Assembly: GCA_023228295.1 (NCBI GenBank)
Contig: JALOBP010000046.1
Span: 1 to 24,955 of the forward strand
Reading direction: 5' to 3'
Source of the DNA: Methanoregula sp.
Lineage (GTDB): Archaea > Halobacteriota > Methanomicrobia > Methanomicrobiales > Methanospirillaceae
DNA length: 24,955 bases
Shown here: one piece after another, positions 1 through 7,637 of the stretch
Layout: the number at the start of each line of letters is the position of its first letter
How positions within the stretch are numbered: the stretch's first letter is position 1
Program-made: the position numbers and the translations under genes
The notes under the pieces: generated by a model
What the model saw: the letters and a program-made list of their open reading frames with translations, nothing else
Databases searched by the model: none
Told to the model about the DNA's origin: nothing

Positions 1-978
1 CGCCTCGGGAAGAGCGACCCGTCGGTCATTGTTCCCCCAAGGACGGGGATCGATGCGGGTGTCGTGGATATCGGCAACGGGAACGTACTGATCATTGCCG
101 AAGACCCGATCTTCGCTGTCCCGAAACAGCCGCTCGATATGTTCGGCTGGTATACCGTCCACATCGGGGCAAGCGACGTGGCGGTCATGGGCGTCAGGCC
201 GCAGTACATGACTTATTCGCTCCTCCTCCCGCCCGAGACGAGCAATGCTGATTTCCGGACCATCGTGGATTCGATCCACAGGACCGCCGTTGAACTGGGG
301 ATTGCTATTGTCGGGGGACATACCGGGTACTACCCCGGGTTTGCCGCCCCGACCATCGGGGGAATCACCGTTTTTGCCGTTGCAGAAAAGGACCGGTATG
401 TCACGCCCGCCGGAGCCCGGCCGGGCAATGACGTGATCCTGACCAAGGGGCCGGCCATCGAGACTGCCGGCATCCTCTCGGTCCTGCGCGAAGCGGATTT
501 ACAGAAGAACTACCCGGACGAGCTTATCCACAGGGCACAGGCGCTCTGCCGGCAGATGACCGTGGTCGAAGATGCACTCACGGCAATGGCTGCCGGGGGA
601 GTTACCGCCATGCACGATGCCACCGAGGGCGGGGTGATCGGCGGCCTCTTCGAGATTGCCGATGCCAGCGGCGTCGGGATGGTCATCGACGAGTCACGGT
701 TCGTGTACCCGGATGAAGTGCGGATGGTCTGCGAGAGCTTCGGAATCGATCCCGTTGCCGCAATTGCCGAGGGATCGCTCCTGATTACCGCGGACCCGGC
801 CGGTTCAGGAAAGATCATCGGTGCGCTGGCACAGGCCGGTATCCCCGCATCGGTGATAGGCACGGTAACTGCCGACCCGTTGATACGGACCATGAAGCGG
901 CGGGACGGGACAACCGTCACCCTCGCGATGCCTCCACAGGACCCGTTCTGGCCGGTCTTTTTCGAGAGCGTGGTGTAA
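1..978 (+). CDS. AIR synthase-related protein (PurM/HypE superfamily), 5' end outside window
   Basis: The reading frame is open from base 1, so the start lies upstream; about 325 codons are visible. The product belongs to the PurM/HypE/SelD/ThiL ATP-binding superfamily. Visible marks are the glycine-rich GGHTGYYPG segment, the HDATEGGVIGGL segment typical of the C-terminal half of HypE-like proteins, and the ITADP strand. True HypE ends in a PRIC motif whose cysteine carries the cyano group; this protein ends FWPVFFESVV with no cysteine, so it is HypE-like rather than HypE. The exact reaction is unknown; superfamily members phosphorylate amides, carboxylates or related groups using ATP. It converges with the leftward zinc-ribbon gene only 6 bp away. 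Family confidence is high, function low. Confidence 0.85.
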   Translation, partial: RLGKSDPSVIVPPRTGIDAGVVDIGNGNVLIIAEDPIFAVPKQPLDMFGWYTVHIGASDVAVMGVRPQYMTYSLLLPPETSNADFRTIVDSIHRTAVELGIAIVGGHTGYYPGFAAPTIGGITVFAVAEKDRYVTPAGARPGNDVILTKGPAIETAGILSVLREADLQKNYPDELIHRAQALCRQMTVVEDALTAMAAGGVTAMHDATEGGVIGGLFEIADASGVGMVIDESRFVYPDEVRMVCESFGIDPVAAIAEGSLLITADPAGSGKIIGALAQAGIPASVIGTVTADPLIRTMKRRDGTTVTLAMPPQDPFWPVFFESVV

Positions 979-984
979 TCCCGG

Positions 985-1224
985 TTACACCTGCTTTTTT
1001 TGCGCCATCAGTTTATTGTAGGTCTCCTCGCCCACGCACTCCTTTGCATATTTGCACCACTGGACGCAGGAGAGGATGTCATTATAAACCTCAAACCCGC
1101 AGTTGCTGCACTTCACGGAGACGTTGTTCGAGAAGACCTCGACCTCGTCGCCGCACTGCGGGCATTTTTTTATCGTCAGCATGGGGGTCCGGATATTGGC
1201 AGCACCCGGGCAGCGGTTGAGCAT
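985..1224 (-). CDS. Small cysteine-rich zinc-ribbon protein
   Basis: A 79-residue protein with two CxxC pairs (CPQC and CSNC) forming a zinc ribbon, followed by a second cysteine cluster SCVQWCKYAKECVG (C-x3-C-x5-C). Nine cysteines or so in a protein this small suggest zinc or possibly Fe-S binding; no catalytic domain is visible. The ATG at 1224 is preceded by GGTGAT with 8-nt spacing, a good match to the archaeal anti-SD, and this lies over the stop of the upstream QueG-like gene. An internal ATG at 1182 (MLTIKKCPQC) would begin right at the ribbon and is the alternative start. Last gene of a probable SRAP/QueG-like/zinc-ribbon transcription unit. Function unknown. Confidence 0.75.
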   Translation of the reverse strand: MLNRCPGAANIRTPMLTIKKCPQCGDEVEVFSNNVSVKCSNCGFEVYNDILSCVQWCKYAKECVGEETYNKLMAQKKQV

Positions 1225-1233
1225 GTACAGTAA

Positions 1234-2004
1234 TCACCGTTCCGGTATTTTGAAGTGCGGGCAGGCAGTCATGCAGGCTGTACAGGTTGCCTGAAGATCA
1301 TACCAGGGGGCAACACGATTGAGGGCCCATGTGATGAACCGGGCACAATACTTCCCCCGCATCAACCTCCAGGCAAGAGGCCGCACCATTTGGGGCACGT
1401 AATCGGTGAGGTTTTTGCAAAGCGTGATCTCAAATACACCATTGCCGAGCGCTCCCGCAGGACATGCGGCCCGGCACCGGCCACAGTGTGTGCAGGCCGG
1501 CAATGCCCCGGAGGAGGTTGGTGCGATTGCCATTTCCGTGATAACGGCGGCGAGTGCAAGCCGGTTGCCATAGAATGGGTGGATGAGGAGTGCGTTATCA
1601 CCAAGCGCCCCGAAACCGGCATCGGCAGCACAGTGCTTGAGCGAGAGGAGGCCACGGAGTTTTCCGTCCGCCACGATGAACGGCAGGGATGGCGGGATTA
1701 TCGATGATGCTGCCCCCTGCCGGAGGAGGAGTTCTTCGAGATCCCGGGCGGTCGATTCAAGCAGACCGGTGAGACGGTGCATCTCCTCCGCCCGTTCACG
1801 GTCCGACCCGGTGAAAAGGCGGTCGGTCATCAGGGCACCGAAAAGGATGATCGAATTGCAGGAGGTGAGGATCTCGCGGGGGTGACGACCGGGCGGGGCG
1901 CGGAGCTTTGTGGTATCTGCGCTACAGAACGCCGGGATCTTCCGTTCGGCAAAGAAGCGCGGGAGTACATCCGCAGTGAGAGTCCCAGGGGAAGGTGCGC
2001 TCAT
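1234..2004 (-). CDS. Epoxyqueuosine reductase (QueG)-like double [4Fe-4S] protein
   Basis: 256 residues. The C-terminal third carries a bacterial-ferredoxin-like arrangement: CTHCGRCRAACP (C171, C174, C177, C181), a lone C196, then CTACMTACPHF (C241, C244, C248). That is the double-cluster layout of the QueG family (CxxCxxCxxxC, a middle Cys, CxxCxxxCP). The N-terminal region is shorter than in bacterial QueG (usually more than 300 residues). Archaea make archaeosine rather than queuosine, so the queuosine reaction is unlikely; such archaeal homologues are generally uncharacterised Fe-S redox proteins. The gene starts 18 bp after the SRAP stop and ends 9 bp before the zinc-ribbon start, suggesting one operon. 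Family assignment is solid, role unknown. Confidence 0.8.
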   Translation of the reverse strand: MSAPSPGTLTADVLPRFFAERKIPAFCSADTTKLRAPPGRHPREILTSCNSIILFGALMTDRLFTGSDRERAEEMHRLTGLLESTARDLEELLLRQGAASSIIPPSLPFIVADGKLRGLLSLKHCAADAGFGALGDNALLIHPFYGNRLALAAVITEMAIAPTSSGALPACTHCGRCRAACPAGALGNGVFEITLCKNLTDYVPQMVRPLAWRLMRGKYCARFITWALNRVAPWYDLQATCTACMTACPHFKIPER

Positions 2005-2022
2005 GGATCACCGGATCATAGG

Positions 2023-2694
2023 TCAGGTGAGTCCAAAAAGGGGACGGATCAGGCCTTCATCGTCCACGCCCCTGTTGTTGACCCGGTCGGAGACCGGCAC
2101 CTTTGCCATCCCGGACGCAGGATACGGTGCAAGGATCCGGGACAGGTCCTGCGGGGCCAGCGGTTCGTGAGAGAGCCAGCGCTCCTCATCATCCCCTGAT
2201 AAGATCACCGGCATCCGGTTGTGGACCTCCGCGAGCAGTGCGTTGGGTCCGCAGGTGATGATGGTGTAGGTCATGAAGGGCATCCCATCCGGGCGAGTCC
2301 ACGTGTCAAACAGCCCGGCAAAGGCAAAGAGCGGGTTATTTGGGAGATGGAAGTAGAACGGGATCTTCCTCTTCCCTTCAGTCTTCCATTCAAAGAACCC
2401 GGATGCGGGAACAAGGCAGCGGCCGTATTTAAGGAGCGGGGCGAACATCGGTTTCTCGGGCAGGCTCTCGGCACGTGCATTGATCGGCTTCTGTGCGGCG
2501 TTCAGGTTTTTTGTCCAGCGGGGGACAAGCCCCCAGCTCATCAAAACGACCTCGTCCTTCTCCTTCCGGACAATGACCGGCATCTCGCTTGCCGGCGCTA
2601 CGTTGAACTTCGGGCGGGCGCCGATCATCGGGTTATGGACCCGGAAACGGTTGCCGAGATCATCGATGCAGATGAGCGAGTACCGGCCGCACAT
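2023..2694 (-). CDS. SRAP domain protein (YedK/HMCES family), abasic-site DNA-protein crosslinker
   Basis: 223 residues, full length for the family. It starts MCGRYS: after Met removal Cys2 becomes the N-terminal nucleophile that forms a thiazolidine link to abasic sites in single-stranded DNA. Other family residues are present: N31 in KFNVAP, INARAES (N72, R74), E102 in GFFEW and H158 in EVHNRMPVIL. The start is fixed by the required Cys2. No Shine-Dalgarno is seen; a TATA-like AGGATAAAATACC lies about 40 bp upstream on the same strand. Known role of the family: shielding abasic sites at replication forks. It heads a probable operon with a QueG-like and a zinc-ribbon gene and is divergent from the methyltransferase at 2909, with a 214-bp gap in which I see only promoter-like AT stretches. 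Confidence 0.93.
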   Translation of the reverse strand: MCGRYSLICIDDLGNRFRVHNPMIGARPKFNVAPASEMPVIVRKEKDEVVLMSWGLVPRWTKNLNAAQKPINARAESLPEKPMFAPLLKYGRCLVPASGFFEWKTEGKRKIPFYFHLPNNPLFAFAGLFDTWTRPDGMPFMTYTIITCGPNALLAEVHNRMPVILSGDDEERWLSHEPLAPQDLSRILAPYPASGMAKVPVSDRVNNRGVDDEGLIRPLFGLT

Positions 2695-2908
2695 GATAGT
2701 ATCTATCTGGTTTTTGGCCGGGCCGGTATTTTATCCTGCTGGAGAAGGGAGTGAACGTGGGCGGAAATTTCCCGTGGAAATCCGGTACCGGGGAAACGGG
2801 AACGGGTTACCGGAGAGATCCGGAAGTAATAATCCCGGGTGGAAATGGACCTGGTCCCGGGGCAGGGCAAAGATGTAATATCGCACGACGCCAAGTATCC
2901 GGCAGGCT

Positions 2909-4252
2909 ATGACAGACCGGCAGTCACCCCCCCTCCAGAAAAAAACAGCTGCATACACCTTCAGCACCAGCGAGACTGCACGCATCAATGCATTCTTTGA
3001 TGCACGCCAGCTGCCGGACTGCCTCCAGAAAAGTATCGGGAACTACATTGCAAAGAAGACCAGCAAGGAACTCTCCGATCCGGTCATGCTCGACCGGCTC
3101 CGCAACGCAATCGTTGCCCAGAAGGACGATTACTGGAAACCGCAACGGATGCGCTCGCTCCAGTATACCAAAGGCTACAGCGTGCTTGGCTATCTCGCGT
3201 ACCATTTCCCGGTTTATTTCATGCAGACCGAACATATCCTTGCCATGCTCGCAGGAGACGGCCTGCTGAAGAAGAAGATGACCATTCTCGATATCGGCAC
3301 CGGGCCGGGCGTTGTCCCGCTCGCGATTGCCGATTTCTATTCAAAACTTGATGATGCGACAGCAGATATTTACTCGGTCGAGCGTTCGGAAGAACACATC
3401 GAGGCGTTCCTCTTCCTGCGCAATGCATGCGTGCCAAAAGGCGGGAAAGTGAGCATTAAGACGCCAAAAAAAGAAGATATCCAGAGGAGTATCCCGACAA
3501 AGATTTCCGAACAGGCCGATCTCATCATCTTCTCCAATGTGCTCAACGAGATCGGGAAGGGATCGGTCGATGCACGGGCGGACCTCGTGATGCGTTATGC
3601 TGAACGGCTTGCACCTGACGGTTCGATCCTCATCATCGAACCTGCCGAGGAGAACACCTCGACGCAGCTCCGCGTCCTCTCGCTTGCGTTAAAGAAAGAG
3701 GGTCTTACGATCCACAGTCCCTGCTCGTTTATCTGGGGGACGAACTGCACACCGGACCGGTGCTGGAGTTTCACGACCCGGCGGTGCATCCAGCCAACCC
3801 GGATGATGGAGATCCTTGCAAAATGCGACCAGCCGTTCCGGTACATCAATATCGATATCAAGTATAGTTACGTGGTCCTCAGGAAAGACGGGAAGGTGCG
3901 GGACACGTACCGGGTGCCGGCCGGGTCCCGCGTCCTGAGGATCTCGCAAATCCACCACCATGTCGATAAACGGATCAACCTCATTGCCGCAAAGATGTCG
4001 GAGAACCTCGGGGATGCCAAGAACCTGATGTTCCGGCTCTGCGACGGGACCGCGGATAAACTGGTGTTTGCGGTCGTCCCCTCGTTTCACGTCACACCGG
4101 AGAATGAGGCCATCGTCTCTGCACCGTACGGGACGATCCTCGAACTGGAGAGCGTCCATGTGCGGTACAACAAGGAGCATGATGCGTATAACGTGCTCGT
4201 CAGCCGGAATACCCGGGTGGGGATTGCGGGGGAGACCGAAAGGGAAGAGTGA
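2909..4252 (+). CDS. Rsm22-type SAM methyltransferase with extra C-terminal domain
   Basis: 447 residues. The SAM-binding motif I is ILDIGTGPGVVPLAIADF (residues about 126-143). A cysteine group follows: C272, C280, C285 and C293 in PCSFIWGTNC / TPDRCW / RRC, which matches in position the CPH...CP...WCHF region of Rsm22/METTL17 proteins, where cysteines hold an Fe-S cluster. Next comes RYINIDIKYSYVVLRKDG, the final strand of the methyltransferase fold. From about residue 340 on there is a further beta-rich domain (RVLRISQIHHHVDKRIN to the end) that I read as OB-fold-like; this is inference. Rsm22 relatives assist small ribosomal subunit maturation in mitochondria; the archaeal target is not established. 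ATG 2909 has no clear SD; TGTAATAT about 35 bp upstream could be the TATA box. Confidence 0.8.
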   Translation: MTDRQSPPLQKKTAAYTFSTSETARINAFFDARQLPDCLQKSIGNYIAKKTSKELSDPVMLDRLRNAIVAQKDDYWKPQRMRSLQYTKGYSVLGYLAYHFPVYFMQTEHILAMLAGDGLLKKKMTILDIGTGPGVVPLAIADFYSKLDDATADIYSVERSEEHIEAFLFLRNACVPKGGKVSIKTPKKEDIQRSIPTKISEQADLIIFSNVLNEIGKGSVDARADLVMRYAERLAPDGSILIIEPAEENTSTQLRVLSLALKKEGLTIHSPCSFIWGTNCTPDRCWSFTTRRCIQPTRMMEILAKCDQPFRYINIDIKYSYVVLRKDGKVRDTYRVPAGSRVLRISQIHHHVDKRINLIAAKMSENLGDAKNLMFRLCDGTADKLVFAVVPSFHVTPENEAIVSAPYGTILELESVHVRYNKEHDAYNVLVSRNTRVGIAGETEREE

Positions 4253-4278
4253 GAGAGACACGGGTCCGGCATCGTCCC

Positions 4279-4375
4279 TGCCTGCAAGTTGCGGCACGGG
4301 CAGGCACCTGTGACCACGCTGACAGCAACGGGATAACGATTCCGGGATGCATGGCTGCAATTGCCGGTATTTTTT
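4279..4375 (+). terminator. Possible terminator region after the Rsm22-type gene
   Basis: A 7-bp inverted repeat TGCCTGC (4279-4285) and GCAGGCA (4300-4306) lies just downstream of the stop, and a six-T run occurs at 4370-4375. Archaeal termination often needs only the T run. The two are not adjacent, so this is a weak call. The rest of the 272-bp gap up to 4524 shows nothing else apart from the promoter below. Confidence 0.25.
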
Positions 4376-4481
4376 GAGATATTCTCTGCGATGAGACGGC
4401 TGCCCGCATCACGACGCGGATGACAGGGCGGGATACAGGCGGTTCCGGAGAATGCTGCCAGGTGTACCGGAGATTCCCAAG

Positions 4482-4498
4482 CCGAAATGATTAATAAT
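4482..4498 (+). promoter_or_regulatory. BRE/TATA promoter for the anchored repeat protein
   Basis: CCGAAA (BRE-like purine element, 4482-4487) directly precedes TGATTAATAAT (TATA-like, 4488-4498). Transcription about 25 bp downstream would begin near 4519, giving a leader of only a few bases before the ATG at 4525. The same BRE-TATA arrangement is seen before the DtxR-FeoA gene. Confidence 0.45.
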
Positions 4499-4524
4499 CC
4501 GAAAATAATGTAGAGTGTGATGTT

Positions 4525-5880
4525 ATGGACAAACTGACCCTGGAGAGTGATGAGTCCCTCCTGAAAACAATCCAGAAGATCATCGTCAGTGGCTTCCGTT
4601 ATGAGGCAGCCTTCACCAGCCATCGCATTATCCTTACTGAACGGGAGAGCGGGCAAATCCGGGACGAGATCCCGTACGCGGACATCGCATTTGCGGTCTC
4701 GGGCCAGAATTCCATACGCGAACCGACACTCACAATCAGTGTCAACCCCCCCACAGGAGAACCACGATCGGTTGAACTCGTTTTTGTCTATCAGCCTGCG
4801 GGAATGAATATCCAGAATATTGAAACCTGCATGGGTATCCTTGCGAAACACCAGGTTATCGTCCAGAAGATCGGCACCAGGAGTGTCGCAGGCCCGGTCA
4901 ACCGGATCATGGCAGTCAGCCCCGGTTTAAAGACCGACGGGGACAAGAGAACACGGTCTCTGGTACCTGAAATGACGATCATGGGATCTGCCCGGCCCGG
5001 CGCACAACTCCCACAAGAGGAGTCACAGACCGGCTCTTATCTTTTCGGGATCGGCGTCATTGTCATGATCCTCGCGATAATCGCGATGGGTACGTTCCTC
5101 GCGGGGCAGGCCCCGGACGAATCTGCACCCGTGACCCGTCAGAATTTTTCGGCACCGGTTCCCACGAAAACGGTGGCGGCACCTGCTATTCCGGTAACTA
5201 CGGCAATCCCCGTTACCCCGGCACCTGCCGGAACTGCATCGCAGATTACCGTTCCACCCAACGGCATCTGGCTCTCGGTTACCAGCCCGGGGAATTTTGT
5301 GGGTACCGTCAAGGCAAAGGGGTGGGAAACTGCGATCAACAGTACCGGCACGTACCTCATCCAGATGCCGGTCCAGAACACACTCATCGAAGGATCGGTC
5401 GAGAAGATGGACGGATCCGGTGAGACTATGGATATCGCAATCTACAATGGTGGAAACCGCATCTGGACCAGTTCAACGGCAAAACCCTACGGAATGGTTG
5501 ATCTTCACATCGAAGTTGGTGCTGCCGTGATCAGTAATCCGGCTCCAACGCCAGTCCCGACGGAGATTGCAGCTGCACCGACTCCCGACACATCGCTTAC
5601 CCTGCAGCCGGTCCCTGCAACGGGGGTCTGGGTACGGGTCGCCTACCCGGGAAATTTTACCGGGACTATCAGGGCAAACGGATTTGAGCGGGAAGTGAGC
5701 GGTTCCGGCGTCCAGGATTACCAGGTGTCGCTTGCCACCGGTACCATTGAGGGATTTATCGCAAAAGAGGACGGGTCCGTGAAGGATCTGGTCGTCCAGG
5801 TGTACAGGGAAAAAACCCTCATCTCTGTTGTGAATACATCCATACCCAGGGGAAGCGTGGAGTTCCTGACGCTGGTGTAG
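4525..5880 (+). CDS. Membrane-anchored protein with cytoplasmic PH-like domain and tandem extracellular beta domains
   Basis: 451 residues in three parts. The N-terminal 100 or so residues (LLKTIQKIIVSGFRYEAAFT, ILTERES, VELVFVYQ) look like a bacterial PH-like domain. One transmembrane segment lies at about 172-194 (YLFGIGVIVMILAIIAMG). After it comes a Thr/Pro/Ala-rich linker, then two related domains: 247-332 beginning GIWLSVTSPGNFVGTVKAKG and 367-451 beginning GVWVRVAYPGNFTGTIRANG, separated by another Pro/Thr-rich linker. The shared PGNF[VT]GT[VI]+A+G and later IEG[SF] blocks show an internal duplication. The C-terminal domains should face outside. Function unknown; it faces the pilin-like operon, so a cell-surface role is plausible. 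The ATG 4525 follows GTGTGATGTT, a modest SD. Confidence 0.8.
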   Translation: MDKLTLESDESLLKTIQKIIVSGFRYEAAFTSHRIILTERESGQIRDEIPYADIAFAVSGQNSIREPTLTISVNPPTGEPRSVELVFVYQPAGMNIQNIETCMGILAKHQVIVQKIGTRSVAGPVNRIMAVSPGLKTDGDKRTRSLVPEMTIMGSARPGAQLPQEESQTGSYLFGIGVIVMILAIIAMGTFLAGQAPDESAPVTRQNFSAPVPTKTVAAPAIPVTTAIPVTPAPAGTASQITVPPNGIWLSVTSPGNFVGTVKAKGWETAINSTGTYLIQMPVQNTLIEGSVEKMDGSGETMDIAIYNGGNRIWTSSTAKPYGMVDLHIEVGAAVISNPAPTPVPTEIAAAPTPDTSLTLQPVPATGVWVRVAYPGNFTGTIRANGFEREVSGSGVQDYQVSLATGTIEGFIAKEDGSVKDLVVQVYREKTLISVVNTSIPRGSVEFLTLV

Positions 5881-6004
5881 GGATAATCGCCCTCAATATT
5901 TTAAAAATTCCACGACAACCAGGGAGGTTGTTCGTTGTTCTATCCAAAAACAGGCAGGTGAGCCGGCAGCATCGTTGCCACACCGGTCAAGGATCCCGGT
6001 TCAC

Positions 6005-7630
6005 TCAAAAGGGATAATCGTCAGGGCTGATGAAATAATCATCCAGACTGCTGAACGTGATGGTTGATCCTCCGCTGGTGACAAAGAAACCATCGCGGGC
6101 GATTACAACTCCATTAAAATTCCCGCCACTGAACGTTACCCTGCCGTTGGGGGCATACAATACCCCGGAAATACTGCTGCTGCCCAAACCGGTCAGGGTG
6201 ATATCCCCGGAATGCGCAACGATAACGATGTTCGTTGCCGTCGGCCTCCACGTGGTTGAGGAGTAACTTGCTGCAAATACTTTCATAGTGCTGGTCAGGA
6301 TTCCCCCGGATACGTATCCCCGCGCAAGGTACCAGTCCGCAGATTTTACCGGGGGCAATACATAGTCTGGCATTGAAAAACCCGGAACGGTTGACTGATA
6401 AATGCACTTTGAGATGATGCCCGGATCCATGGAACCCGGGTGCTTGAATTTCCCCGTGTAGTAAATACGGGCACTGCTGTCAAGCGTCGGGGTCCAATCC
6501 AGCGTAAGATCGCCGTCAACGTACACTTTTCCGTGGATCCTGGCATCCTTGAGATCAAAATTACCCGCAATGTACACATCGCCCCAGATATCGCGGCCAC
6601 CGGATTTCAGATCCATATCGCCGTTCACGTAGATGGTGCCGGGATTGGATGGAGAACCCAGCCCGGAACTTCCGCCGTCCAGAGTTACATCGCCATCGAT
6701 ATAGATGGTATTGACAGCAAGAGAGGCGCCCCCGTTCAGGTCACTGGTGACAAGCGGGCCCTGGATAACTACCGTGGCATAGGGCCCGATCACATTATTG
6801 CCGGCAAATTCGAGCGAAGTTCCATAAACAAAAACATGCCCCTCGGCAACATAATCTGAGAAAGTCTTGTTGACCTGGATATAGCTGGTCCGGGTCATCG
6901 TATCGCTGCCTGCTGTATTCGTTGCCGTCAGCATGACAGAATAGTTACCTGCCACGGTATACAGGTGGGCCGGGTTCTGGAGATTATTACCGGTTGTGTT
7001 ACCATCCCCGAAGTCCCAGGTCCACGATGTCGGGCTGTTGGCTGATATATCAGTGAACTGAACGGCGAGCGGCCGTGTCCCGGACAGGGGAGTGCCGGTA
7101 AAACCTGCAACCGGCGCGGGGGTTGTTGTTGCAGTGGGGGTAGGGGTTGCTGCCGTTGTCGGGATTGTACCCGGCGTCATTGTCGGGGTCATCGTACCCA
7201 GGTATTTTGTGGTCAGGAGCTGGTGCTGCTGACCGGCCTTTACATAAATAATGTCAACCCTGTTCGGGATTTTATTGGCATAACGGGGATCTGCCGAGTA
7301 GTCAATGGTGATGGTATCACCGACAGAGAAGTCATTCCCGCAATCCAGGCAGACCAGATCACCGGGACCCACATCCTCGCCATCGACCCGGATAATAAAT
7401 TCCTCAAAAGTCAGGGTTTCCCCGCCATCGTGCGCTATCCCGATGAGTTTGCTCTCATTGGAGATCATCATCGTCAGTGCGGGCAGATTCTCCGGCGCGG
7501 GTTGCGAGAAGAGGACGAGGGCGATGATGACGATAGCGGTGGTAAAGACCGCGATGAGCATGAGAACGCCAACCATCTCGGCTGCGGCGGTTTCGTTTCG
7601 AACTGGCGGATCCAGCGGCGTTCGGGACAT
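6005..7630 (-). CDS. Type IV pilin-like surface protein with PKD domain and repetitive beta domain
   Basis: 541 residues. The N-terminus (ETAAAEMVGVLMLIAVFTTAIVIIALVLF) is an archaeal pilin-type class III signal/hydrophobic segment with the conserved E-x-V-G. A beta domain follows with a CLDCG pair, then a Thr/Pro-rich linker, then a PKD domain at about 174-253 with TWDFGDGNTTG and AGNYSVMLTATN. The C-terminal 280 residues repeat short units such as TIYIDGDVTL, TIYVNGDMDL, DVYIAGNFDL and KVYVDGDLTL, as in beta-helical or bactofilin-like stacking domains. No sortase-type or archaeosortase anchor is visible at the end. It follows the 393-residue pilin gene by 7 bp. Probably an exported fibre- or envelope-associated adhesin or pilin; exact role unknown. 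Confidence 0.82.
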   Translation of the reverse strand: MSRTPLDPPVRNETAAAEMVGVLMLIAVFTTAIVIIALVLFSQPAPENLPALTMMISNESKLIGIAHDGGETLTFEEFIIRVDGEDVGPGDLVCLDCGNDFSVGDTITIDYSADPRYANKIPNRVDIIYVKAGQQHQLLTTKYLGTMTPTMTPGTIPTTAATPTPTATTTPAPVAGFTGTPLSGTRPLAVQFTDISANSPTSWTWDFGDGNTTGNNLQNPAHLYTVAGNYSVMLTATNTAGSDTMTRTSYIQVNKTFSDYVAEGHVFVYGTSLEFAGNNVIGPYATVVIQGPLVTSDLNGGASLAVNTIYIDGDVTLDGGSSGLGSPSNPGTIYVNGDMDLKSGGRDIWGDVYIAGNFDLKDARIHGKVYVDGDLTLDWTPTLDSSARIYYTGKFKHPGSMDPGIISKCIYQSTVPGFSMPDYVLPPVKSADWYLARGYVSGGILTSTMKVFAASYSSTTWRPTATNIVIVAHSGDITLTGLGSSSISGVLYAPNGRVTFSGGNFNGVVIARDGFFVTSGGSTITFSSLDDYFISPDDYPF

Positions 7631-7637
7631 CTGAAAA

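Noticed and set aside
1..978. Calling the first gene hypE.
   Set aside because: The C-terminal PRIC cysteine motif needed for HypE function is absent, and no other hyp gene is nearby.
4087..4851. A 254-codon leftward open frame across the 4253-4524 gap.
   Set aside because: It is antisense to the ends of two well-supported genes and has no recognisable domain; composition fits a shadow frame.
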